DNA from: Symsagittifera roscoffensis
Taxonomy: Eukaryota > Xenacoelomorpha > Acoela > Convolutidae
DNA length: 64,000 nt
Assembly (NCBI RefSeq): GCF_963678635.1
Contig: NC_087068.1
Location: forward strand, 4,669,079-4,733,078
Direction of reading: 5' to 3'
Below the pieces are notes generated by a model that saw only the letters and a program-made list of their open reading frames with translations, ran no database searches and was not told the origin of the DNA. Of this stretch, positions 45,346 to 56,523 are shown piece after piece (the stretch's first letter is position 1; each line of letters starts with the position of its first letter). A program made the translations under genes and the position numbers.

Positions 45346-47700
45346 CTTTACCAAATAAGAACATTCACAGTAATAATAGTTCTGGAAAACCACTTCCAAA
45401 CAATTCAAGTTAATCAAGAGACCAATCATCTTATAACTCTAGCTACAGAGGCAGATCAACAGACTAAGGAAATTCACGTAATTTCTCACTAAACAGATAT
45501 AAAAGATCAACTAGTCGCAAAAATCAGTATCGAAATAATTATTCACGATCAAACCCAAACAGACCAGAAAATTCGTTTGATACCAGTTCCCATTCACACT
45601 CTAGAAGTAGACACTAGTCCAATGATAGATCAAAAATTCATCGTACAATAGACATAGGAATTATTCCAACAATAGGAATAGGAGCTACTCAATTAATCGA
45701 AATAAACGAATTCGAAACAATAGATCAGGAGATTATTCAAACAACAGATCATTTCATCAAAAATCTAACTACAACAATTATCATATAGATCACGAGATAA
45801 CTCACAAAATAGGAACTCAATAGACAAAGAACATTCACTAGAAATAATTTTGCAGAACAAATTTATAACTTTGTTAAAAGACCACAAACAACTAAACCCT
45901 CTCGTGTAAACACGCAAAGTCCTTTATTTTCAAAAAGACAAAATTTCCAACAACCATCATCAAACTCCATAAACTTTAATGACTACGCACAAATTTTACA
46001 AGACCAAAGTCAAAATCATCCATTTTTTCAGCAAAACAAGAAAAAATAGACAACAAAACAAAAATAGACATCAAACACCTTATTATACATCTAATTTTTT
46101 TTTCATCAGATGATGAAGAGTATTATAACCAAAATCATCAACAATTTTATCGTAACCAAAGACTCTACTCTTATCACGTAAACCAACCAGATATTTTTCA
46201 ACCGTATACACAAGAACAACATATGCAACAACCTAGACCAAATCTAGCATCTCAAAATAAACAAAGCCCAGCTAGTAAACATTCTTATCAACCAACGCAA
46301 ATGCAAAATGAAATTCCGCTACCATATTACCTACAGCAACATGAAATAACAAAGAGTCAACTCACTAATTTTTCCAAAATGCCAAATGCCGCAGAATCAC
46401 TTCAAATGACTATGAATCTTTACCTAATGGGTGGATCGTTAATAACATCAAACAAACCTTTAATTGTATTTACAGGTACAGACCCTGAATATTCTGTAGA
46501 AGATTATTTCAATGCAGTCACAGCAAATATAGCAAATAATTACACCACTTCACGAAAATTGGATACATAGACGCAGAGCGTTGATAAAAACCACACTTGA
46601 TGGGGCATCTCAAAAATGGTTTTCAATTTTACCTACAGATATAAAATCAGATTGGAAAAGATTGACACAAAAATTTTCAAAAATAATTGATTCTTAAAGG
46701 AACAAACAACATCAAAGAGTTTTATGCAATGAAATTCTTAGACTAACAAAAAAACGATCAAACAATTAGCAGTTACGATCGAAAGACAACTCCGATACGC
46801 ATATTCACTCAATACGCATGATTATAAAAACACAAAAATTACAGAGATTTTTATGATGACTTTAATGATGACTTCAATTCGAAAAACAGATTTAGATTTT
46901 AGAAAACTAGCTGATAAACTAGAACAAGCATAAATCACTATGAAACTATAAGAATCAAAAAATCTCAAACTGCAAAAAGTTAATAATATTCAAACCACTA
47001 CAACACAAATAAATCATTTACACAACTCAGATTTAGATTTATCAGAAAAAAATCACTGAAATTTTGAATATATACGAGAAAAACTCAAATTTCAAAGGTA
47101 AACCATCATTCAAAAAATCGTATAACTTCAGCCAAAGATACGGACAAAGCTTTGCTGAATGCAGACAAAAAAAATAAGACAACCTGAATAAACCACAAAA
47201 GTACAAGGAACCAAACAAATCATTTTGTCAGTACATGAAAAAAGATCAAAATTCACCAAATAAGAACATTCACCGTAATAATTGTTCTGGAAAACCACTT
47301 CCAGACACTTCAAGTTAATCAAGAAACCAATCACCTTATAACTGTAGCTACAGAGGCAGATCACCAGACTTCTCACAAAACAGATATAGTAGATCAAATA
47401 GTCGAAATAATCAGTATCGAAATAATTTTTCACGACCAAATTCAAACAGACCAGAAATATCGTTTGATACCAGTTCCCATTCACACTCTAGAAAAAGACA
47501 CTAGTCCAATGATAGATCAAGAAATTCATCGTACAACAGACATAGAAATTATTCCAACAATAGGAATAGAAGCAACTCAAATAATCGAAATCAACGATAT
47601 CAAAACAATAGATCATGACATTATTCAAACAAAAGATCAATTCATCGAAGATCTAACAACAACAATTATCAAAATAGATCATGAGATAACTCATTAGGAA
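45346..47700 (+). pseudogene. additional Gag unit 6 leading into pol
   Basis: Tract 45405-45840, Gln/Asn-rich region 45960-46300, core 46301-46570 with PEYSVEDYFNAVTANIA and then a small deletion that removes GPEPIITPL. WIHRRRALIKTTLDGASQKW continues after a frame change near 46555. TAA near 46694. The knuckle region 47118-47165 has first and second positions altered (YNFSQRYGQSF), so three of the four ligands are lost. The final tract runs 47340-47695. Confidence 0.5.
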
Positions 47701-48180
47701 CTCAAACTATAACAATAGACAAATAAACTACTCACAATCACCTCATAGGAGTAATACCCGTTATCCCGATTCTCAAAATAAATATAGAAGCAACACTAAA
47801 TCACATCAATTGCGAATCTCCAGACATTGAAAGCGATACAGAAATTATAATTTCAGTCAACATGATAAAAGTTGAAGATGACTATGAAAATGTTATGTAC
47901 GAACAACCAATTCATTCACATGTCTATGAAAATCAATTGGAACTTCTTTAGATTATTAGACTAGACCTAGAAGGAAAAACATACCAATAGAGCAAAACTT
48001 AAATGAAGCAACAATATTACACGAACCTGAAAAAGAACAAGTACTGTGTTCTACTACAAATCACATGTACCAAAACGTACCAAAAAAACACCAAGAGAAA
48101 AAATTTGGACATTTCCATTTCTCTTAGAAAGCCCAAAAAGTACAGAATTTCAACCACCAGACAATGAAATATGTTTTATT
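47701..48180 (+). pseudogene. Gag-Pol linker and protease stump, copy 2
   Basis: Linker as in 22570-23115 with an internal loss of about 90 bases near 47790. The protease begins as FISLVSG where copy 1 has LLDSG: the catalytic Asp codon is GTT (48182-48184), and immediately after Ser-Gly the sequence jumps to the start of the RT region (EQQKFF). About 785 bases are missing compared with copy 1 (23170-23955), so there is no protease and no connector. Confidence 0.6.
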
Positions 48181-49000
48181 AGTTTCTGGAGAACAGCAAA
48201 AGTTCTTTACAATGTTCAATTTTCAAATAACACAGAATGAATGTGAAAAAATAGACAATTTACTATTGAGATACCCAACAGTTTAAGCCACATCTGAATT
48301 CTATGTTGGAAAAATAAATTCATCACTACATCTACCTTTGAAACCTGATGAATATTTCAAAAAACAAAGAGCAGGCAAAATACCAATCCTTTTACATGAC
48401 AAAGTTAATAGATTACTTGACATTCTAGAACAAAATGAAATCATATCTCCAATAAATAAAGAAGAAAAGCAAAAAGGAAACAACTTTATCAACCCTGTTA
48501 ATTTTATAGACAAAGGAGAATCACTAAAATTAGTTCTGTACGCTAGATTTCTCAACTCACTCGTTGATGAGTCTAAATAAAATCGACCTATAGAACCGGT
48601 TTAATTAATTCTAATCGGAAATCAATAATACGAATTCAATAGATTACTATATGGCATATCCATTGGACCAGCAGCTTTCTCAGCATTTATGAGTAAAACT
48701 TTTAGACCACTTAAACTCAACAAAAATGCAATTAGATACTTAGATGATGTCTTTATGCAATCACAATTCAAAGATGATTGTTCGCAGTTCTAGAAAATTA
48801 TCATCAAATATTACAGAACGAAAACATGAAAGCCGCCCCAGACAAATCACATTTTTTTCTTAACACGCGTAAAATTTCTTGGACACATTATAGAGAAAAA
48901 CACTATAACCCCATTGAAATCACGCATAGATGCAATCCAAAAACTCCAGCCACCTACAAAATAAATCCAAGAGTTCCTTTGAATGTTAAAATTCTTAACT
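48181..49000 (+). pseudogene. rt: reverse transcriptase, copy 2, first catalytic motif deleted
   Basis: RT fingers region at 48230-48580 (SLHLPLKPDEYF, then LLDILEQNEIISP). At about 48600 the sequence skips some 115 bases relative to copy 1 and rejoins at IGNQ, so the LLTADMNSAYNQM motif with its catalytic Asp is gone. LLYGISIGPAAFSAFMS and YLDD (48737-48748) remain. Thumb region NMKAAPDKSH follows after a one-base loss near 48778. Stops near 48287, 48577 and 48602. Inactive. Confidence 0.65.
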
Positions 49001-49740
49001 GAATATGTATACAAAATGCAGTTACACTTTAGACTATAAGAATCTTAGACAACAAAATAAGTTTGAATGGACTACAGAACACCAAAGACGATTTGAAGAA
49101 ATCAAAAAACTTCTGCCCGAACAAATCTCAAACAGGATTCTAGACCCAAATCAACTATTTTATGCAATGGACGACGCTTCAAATTTTGGAATCGGTGCAG
49201 CTTTACTTTAATCTCACAATGGAACGAATAAAATGAATCTCATATCAGCTAATTCTCGCCTATTTACACAAGCTGATTTACGACTCTCTACTCTCTTGAG
49301 AGAATGCACAGCTATAAAATTTACTCTTACAGAACATGAGTTTTTAATACTTTGATCAAAACATCCAAAAGATTTAATTACGGATCACAAACTTTTTATA
49401 TTTTTTTTACACCAAAATCAAATCGAAGCCATAGAGTTTACAGATTGCAATTAATTTTAATGAAACTTCCAAACTTACACATAATATGGACATCAGGAAA
49501 AAACCTTGCACTACCTGATACTCTTAGTAGAAATACACAATCTGAACTACTAACAAGAACAAAAACAGTTGGAATACCACAAAATATAAAAGTCTATCTT
49601 GCCAAAGATGAAACTTCACCACGATTGGAATGTAAAAATTTAGTAGAAACTGACATCAATCAATCACAAATAAGCAATCTACAACACTCTCCACTATACT
49701 CAGGATTGTCAAAACAACCACTATGAAGTTGAATTACTAA
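49001..49740 (+). pseudogene. RNase H, copy 2
   Basis: Keeps the connection FEWTTEHQRRFEEIKKLL and the active-site strand DDASNFGIGAALL (about 49172-49210), with the Asp that copy 1 has lost. TAA at 49209-49211 follows. Later NLISANSRLFTQADL, LRECTA and the spacer to ALPDTLSRN (about 49508-49534), the usual C-terminal signature of Ty3/Gypsy RNase H. A frame change lies near 49353. Confidence 0.6.
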
Positions 49741-51142
49741 GTACATCTACATTTAAGCCGGTTCCATATTCACATTGGATCAAAAAAAATACTCAACGAA
49801 AACGAAATAAACAACAATCACATAAAAAGCACCCATTCCCTTTTCTTAAAAAAGGAAAATCTAACTGATCCAAAAATCTAACTGATAACTGAATTTATCA
49901 GGACCGTTACCAAATAATTCAAAGTACACGATAAATCAAGTTTTTAATATTCATGACCTACTTTTTACTCTTCATGGCACAGTTTCTATCAAAGATAGAA
50001 GTAGAAATCATTTTTCACACAAAATTACACTTGAACTATTACAAAAATATCAAAAACTCGACCCAGTCATCTGACAACTAAAATCATGGCACAAATATAA
50101 AATTAAACCAACCAAAGCTGATACCACAACCTTAGGAAACAAAACACTCCTTAGGTTTTTCAGAAAATTCAATAAAAGCACTATAATTGAATACACAGAT
50201 ATTTTAGAATATCAAACACCTGATTTTAAAATACCTTGTCTACCTTTAAGTAAGATGTTCATAGCTTTCAATACTTCACATACCCTACATACTAAGGGAC
50301 ATTCAGGATCAGAAAAGACATACTCCAACTTTATTCAAATTTTTTATTTCCCAAAAGCACCAACTTGGATTAAAGTATTATGCAACGATTGTAAAACGTG
50401 CCAATTATATAGACCTTACCCAAATCAAAAACAAATTGCAGAAAAAAAAAGATTTTAAAGGAAAAAGTCTATATTTCAAACATAGACTCTTATTTGGCAC
50501 AGAAGGACCAATTTCACCATCCTCAGAAGGAAACTCATATATAATGTTCATTGTTGATGCATTTACGCACTTTGTAGCACTCAACCTAGTACCTCTTGTA
50601 ATGCTTATTATGCATATACAATTTTCTACAAACACTGGATAGCTACATTCGGACTACCCGAAGTACTAGTCACTGACAATGGCACTGAGTTTAATAACAA
50701 CGAAGTTATCTTATTATGTCACTTATAAAATATTAAACAAAAACCACGTACATCTCATGCATCTTGGACAAATGAATTAGTCGAAGGTATGAACCGTTCT
50801 TTACAAGAATACCTTAGATGTATCATTAATGGAAATGATACACGATACACTGAATGGTCAACAGATGTAAAACTATTCCCCTTATCGTACAATTCACAAA
50901 TCATGACAACTTTAGGAATGTCACCATACGAAATGGTTTTTAATCAAAAGCCAAGAAAACCAATGATGTTCACAGCAAACGCCCATAAAAATGCACTAGG
51001 TTATTGTCAACCAAATAAAGATTCAATATGTTGCAGTTTATCTTTACATACTCATGATGAAGACCACTTTCATCATCCACAAATTTTAAAATTAGCTTCC
51101 GCTACACACACCGAATGGATTTTAAATAGAGATACACAATGA
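49741..51142 (+). pseudogene. int: integrase, copy 2, with core
   Basis: The spacer to 50250 has several stops. HHCC domain at 50255-50430: HTLHTKGHSGSEK, later CNDCKTCQ. The catalytic core follows after a frame change near 50450: LFGTEGPISPSSEG where the family motif has Asp two residues before the pre-GP position (Gly here), FIVDAFTHF, TDNGTEF with the second Asp at 50675-50677, and LVEGMNRSL with the Glu at 50783-50785. The C-terminal part is open from 50789 to 51142 (YLRCIINGND, SPYEMVFNQKPRKP). It is the more complete of the two integrases, but with two frame changes and one apparent active-site substitution. Confidence 0.65.
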
Positions 51143-51784
51143 AGAGAAAACACAATGAAATTTATCAAAAAAAAAAACAAAAAAGTTGTTACAAAGGCAA
51201 AACCTAAATAACCAAATCAATTCACGCTTCACATCAGCAACATATTGAAAAATCGCAGAATTTGTTTTAATTCCAAAGTTCACAACACAAAAAGGAGTTT
51301 CCAAAAAATTACAACCACTCCAGAAAGGACCATACCAAATAATTGATAAAATCACTGATGTAACATACAAACTTACTGACTCAAGTAAAAGAGAAAATGT
51401 TCAGCATCAAAATAGTCTTTCACCCTATTATCCAAAAGAATACGCAATCCGTGAAATTTTTCAATTTTATTTCTTAACAGGTTTGAAAATTGTTCAAAAC
51501 AGTTCAAAATATGAACAATACCAAGACACTGACAAACATATGAATTCAAAACCAACTCAACAAAAAGAATTAGTTCACCAAACATCTCCTGAACCAGAGA
51601 CAAAAATATCTAAAAATTAAAGAAAAAAATAAGAAAATGACAGAAAAAATTCTACCACAGGATCAAAACGAGAAATCTGAACATAGAGAATTATCACGAC
51701 TTAGAATTCAGCCACGAAAAAGTTATAAAACATTCATTCCACAATCTAAAATAACGAAGAAATTTGTATTTCAAAAACAACTTT
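51143..51784 (+). pseudogene. integrase GPY/F-type module and pol tail, copy 2
   Basis: GPYQIIDKITDVTYKL from 51327 with a stop upstream near 51210. HQNSLSPYYP follows, then a charged low-complexity tail and basic end. Same layout as copy 1 (26154-26800). Confidence 0.55.
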
Positions 51785-53127
51785 AATTTTAATTAACATT
51801 TTCACCTTCTTTTCAATATTTTTGAACATACTTATTTTCACAATAACATGCTGAAAAACATTTGAAGAGATCTAGTTCAAAATCAGCCAAAAGAAATCAA
51901 TCCGAATCATCGCCTTATTTATAACAACACGACTTTTTTTACCGACCAATATTAACGTCCAAGCATAACTATAACTATAACTTCAAGACCTCCAGGTCAA
52001 AAATAAGCAAACCACTAAAAATTGACAACTAAAATATACACAACCTCAATATTACAATCCTCCCGTATCAAGTAGTACAAAGATCAACAATATGTTCCCA
52101 ACCCAGACCTCAAAAACTCTCCAAGCAAAAGTATTAAATTAGCCTAAAGAACAAAAAGCACATGATCATTTAGCCTAAATTACAAATATTTTTTAGATAC
52201 ACCCAACGATGCCGTAAATAAAAACGAAGCCAAGAAGATCTCTCGACATCATAAAACAAACGCTTAACAATATTTGACAAAACCCAACCCACTTGTCGAA
52301 AAATCAATAACTAATCCGACCACACTCGAATTTAGCCCCAAAAAACAAGCAAAAAAATTCGACCAAACGATTATTTCCAAATTGCTTCTTTCTGTGACAG
52401 TCGACAAACTCAAACAACTATTTACAGTCTTTCTTTTAAATTTTTCAGCATTTCTACAATTTTTCATAATATTTTTAGCCGATACTTTAGAAACCTGAAT
52501 AATTCTTTCAATAACTTTTTGCAAGATTTTTCTAATTTTTTATTCCCTTTTCGAAATGTACATAAACCTTTCCAAAATCCTTGATAACCTCCTCAGGTAA
52601 GATAATTCAATAACTCTTTAAATGTTTCGAAACCTATTCAGTAGAATCGATGTTTTTCTACTATTCATAATTTTTCTCACAATTTCAAAATCACTCAAAT
52701 CAAATGCAGATGTAGAAAACAGGCAATCATCACATTCTCTTTGGCAACCATTTTTTTCTTTTTATTGAAGAATACTATAGTAAACATAAAAATTCCTCAT
52801 AAAAATTAAACACTGAAAATTTTTCCAAAATTGCTAATCAACAATCCCCACACCAGTCCCCACCGACAACATCCCACAAAAATCCAACAACACCTACAAC
52901 TACAAATACCCAAAGTTCTCAAGCATCCACACAGAGTTCTTTCCAAGACAATCCATATACTTTTGAACAAAAACACACACGATTATACGAACCATTAGAA
53001 CCAGTTGTTCGCTAGGCAGCTTTTTGCGAACCACAATAAGAACCAGCATATAACATATACCCATCTCTACAACAAGATCAGAACTGAGTGAGACGCGTTA
53101 GCCAAAATTAAAATACACTCAAAATAA
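51785..53127 (+). pseudogene. post-pol region, copy 2
   Basis: Hydrophobic segments as in copy 1 (FTFFSIFLNILIF near 51808; FLQFFIIFLADTLET near 52452). The clearest open stretch is 52274-52498. From about 52936 it continues beyond the point where copy 1 is cut, with Gln/Thr/Pro-rich sequence and several stops, into the env-like gene. The role is uncertain: probably the signal or leader part of env or a separate membrane protein. Confidence 0.4.
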
Positions 53128-54890
53128 ATAGACAAATTATACATCCGAGACGAAACAGAAGTTCTCAAGCTCCCAGAGTTCGTTTTAATATACCTCAATC
53201 ACCAACACCAAATCCTTTAGATCTTTCTAGTAGCACACTACCAGATATTCCCCCAATTGCTTCACAACAAAGCACTTCAAACATTCCATCAGATTGCTTA
53301 GGTTCAACTCCCACATCAGAACAAATTCGAGAAAACCCCTACAAGTATTTTATTGAATTAATCCCGCTTGAAGATGTAAACCCTGATCAAATTAGAAATA
53401 GCATTCATAAGTTCACAAAATCCACAATGTAGATAATAACTCAACACGTTTCCAAATATACCCAGAAACAGAACTTGCATGCAAATACAACAAATCACTT
53501 AACAAAACAGAATATTCAGAATTTCTTGTCGAATACGAGAACGGTTTCGACATGAAAGCAGGTAAATTAATTGTACAACAAAAAAGGTCTACATCTCACT
53601 CATATACTGATGAGAACTCAAACTTTTCATTAAAACTTCAAAAGAATGCAGAAAGAACCGGTGGAAAACTTAAACTACATGAAACAAAAAGTACACGTTT
53701 GCAAGAACAATCACTCATGAACAACACATATTTTAGCGCAATTCATAAAGAAATACATTTAGACACGAAATTAATTTACGCAATAAGTAGAACTTCTCAA
53801 GAAATGTCATTATCAGAACTAGAAGCACTATACCAATTATGTGAACTCGAAAGAACGTAGATTCTACAATCACTCGCACTAGCAGTTCTAAGAATACCAT
53901 ATACAGGATATTTATTATCCGGAAATAGATCAAATTTCCTTGAATATGAGGGAAAAGTTTTAAACTTGTACCAGAAAACTATCACCCTCGTATGTTTTTG
54001 AAGATAAACGTTGTTATAAAAGAATCCGAATATTCTACAACAATAAAAAAATATTTTGTTGATACACTTTCACGAAGAACTTATTTTTGGGATACAGCAG
54101 TCCCAAATGTGGATCAGAAAATAGCCACAACGTTTTACAGTTAAACCTCGACGAAGACAAAGACTATCTACTCACACCATATCCAACACTATTGCAACCA
54201 TTAAAAAAAATTTACCTGGAAGTATTAGAGCTATTGCCCGCAACACGAATATCGTTATACAATCGATCGGCATCTACTCTATATCAGACAGACAACACCA
54301 CATTCGTACACAACAATTTCAGAAATTACTTACAATAAATGGACACGATACAACGACAATCAATAGATCAGAATTTACGCAAACTTGTAGGAACAGCAGG
54401 TTTTTCAGACATTTACTCACAAGATTACAGCGGATATTTTAAAGATATTAAAGATTACAATTTTTTAAATGGCGAAAAATATCGACCACAGGATATATCA
54501 CCAATCAAAGTTTTTAATTTTTGTAAATCTGAAAAACAAACTTTTTGCCTTTCTAGGATGGATCTATTACATCTTAGAAAGATTGGCTATATTATACGCA
54601 ATATTTAATTTTATCAGATTTATTTTCTCTCATTTGAAACAAATCTATAATACATGCGCAATACAAACACAGAAAAGCAAGCGTAGCACGTATACTTTTT
54701 GCAGGATTTTTTTGGAATACAAACGAATCACCCACAGCACTACAATCACCAAATGTATATCATAATCACTCATTATCACTAGTACCACAAAATTTTAGAA
54801 ATTTAGCACTCACAAATATTACAAGTTCAAGACCTAATTATATCCAAAGTCCAATTCACCATAAAATAACACAATAATCACAAATTGACG
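53128..54890 (+). pseudogene. env: env-like membrane glycoprotein gene, copy 1
   Basis: Starts with a Pro/Ser/Thr-rich stretch open to about 53430 (RVRFNIPQSPTPNP). A folded region lies at 53460-53860 (SLSELEALYQLCELERT at its end, TAG 53858-53860). The next part is spread over two frames (CGSENSHNVLQL at about 54107; NGEKYRPQDISP near 54465). A strongly hydrophobic helix ends the body (FAFLGWIYYILERLAILYAI, about 54540-54605, in mixed frames), followed by a short tail with basic residues. Position after pol, Cys-containing body and single C-terminal anchor are the reasons for the env call. Which viral glycoprotein family it came from I cannot tell. A 180-base part near 53345 is missing compared with the copy at 58377. 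Confidence 0.55.
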
Positions 54891-54959
54891 ATACATATGA
54901 ACAAACAATCGAGCAGCCCCATACCACAAGTTTTCAATCTCAGAACAATCATATTTTTA

Positions 54960-55255
54960 GCCCACGATGAGCCGACAATTTGGATCCCTTCACCGCTCAA
55001 TATCCCATCCAGCCAATCTCCAAAAACCAATTCCCTCATATTTCCCAAGTGATACCAACATACTCCCCTTTTACGAATGAACGCTCAAACACTTCCCCAG
55101 ATGACACACAAATATCATACGAACTAAACAACCTAATAACACTGAAACAACAAGTACAACAACCTCGAACCCTAACCATTCATCAATTATCATCAATCAT
55201 AACGTCATCAAACCCACCAACTCGCACACTTTCTTCAGATTACACCCTTTCTTAA
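54960..55255 (+). pseudogene. accessory ORF, N-terminal part, copy 1
   Basis: Open stretch of about 91 codons beginning near NLDPFTAQYPIQPIS. It is rich in Pro, Ser, Thr and Gln with no hydrophobic segment, and ends at TAA 55253-55255. Nearly the same as 60238-60513, where the same stop is present, so the stop predates the duplication. The coding character continues after it (ARTSQKKFPNHPFPS, in a changed frame). Unknown function; encoded after env, like accessory genes of some env-bearing elements. Confidence 0.4.
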
Positions 55256-56003
55256 GCCCAATCCTCAACATCAACCCGATCGTCATCCAGTACTAACCGT
55301 GCATATAGAACTTCCCAAAAAAAATTTCCCAATCATCCATTTCCCTCCAGACCCGGAATAGCACGAGACTACATAAAGCATCCTGACCATACAAATACTA
55401 CCATAATTATACAATTATTTTCACCCTCGTTCCCTCAATATAGCTATACTCAGTCCGACCATAACACTGAACAACCCCACTATGGCGATTAGCATGTATT
55501 AATCCCCACACTCCATTGTACATCATAATATCACTTCTCAATCCCACTTTGTTTACCACTCATTAACACACCGCAATAAATGGAAAAAAAGGACCTTTTC
55601 AGACTAACTACAGCACTAACACCTCGACAATTCACACACGTAGGATACAAAAAGTTATTAAAAATGTTCACTGCACCCCGAGCTAACGAATATTCCATCG
55701 AGCACTACGACCATAATATCATCCGACCTAACCAAGATCAATTCCTGGTTGACGACAAGTTTGCTAGCCCGCAACAAACCGAAAAAAATTTTCACCCAAG
55801 TATCCTACATTTTCACACTCAATTCAATAGATAAAAAACATGATCACATCATTTCAGTAGCACTTTGCGATACTCAAGCTTATGAATCTTTTTACGAAAA
55901 AATTGAAACCTTCTCACTAACTTTCCACTTCTTCACACCAAAAGAACGAGACTTGCACTGTTCACACGACATCATGTTGAGAACTAAACAACACTTACTA
56001 TAA
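55256..56003 (+). pseudogene. accessory ORF, middle part, copy 1
   Basis: Segments: GIARDYIKHPDH near 55355; 55580-55834 (LFRLTTALTPRQFTHVGY, then NEYSIEHYDHNIIRPNQDQF); and 55749-56003 in another frame (IISVALCDTQAYESFYEKI, then FHFFTPKERDLHCSHDIML). It looks like a folded protein broken by an indel near 55785. Copies at 60840-61270 and 63110-63540. I recognise no family. Confidence 0.4.
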
Positions 56004-56523
56004 ATTAAAACAAAAACACTTTCACTTACAAACACCATCAAGACAACCCCATCATAGATATCAATTCATTAACTCTAAACACACATCACCGTTTTTTCTT
56101 AACTTCACATATTGCATCAAGACACTAACTTTCAAGACGTCCTCCAAAACTATGATCCCATCACCCAGATGTCTATATTCTGTCATCTAACCAAATTTTT
56201 CAACGTAGAAGAATTCCGACCACTAATTGTCCCGCACGAATACATACAACCTGTCGAAGTTTCAATTTTAGACTTTATCTACAATACTATTTAATCACAA
56301 GCTTTTTAACCTTATTCAGAACATGCCTTACGCATTTTCCATTGGCACTGAAGAACTAAAAACCATTAAGGTACTCCAATTGCTTTGGCCACTACTTCAT
56401 AATAGAAACATCATTCGCATGTTAGCAAAGCTACTGTCCACATCTGATGCCATACACGATTTTTTTCCTCATGGACTGAATAAGTATGAGTTGAAAAAGA
56501 AAAAACTAACAAGTTCGAAATAA
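56004..56523 (+). pseudogene. accessory ORF, C-terminal part, copy 1
   Basis: Two open stretches, 56112-56294 (DPITQMSIFCHLTKFFNVEEF) and 56323-56523 (TIKVLQLLWPLLHNRNIIRM, then a Lys-rich end), both helical. The second is absent from the derivative at 61501, which is deleted from about 56255 to 56640. No domain recognised; they may be one protein or two. Confidence 0.35.
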
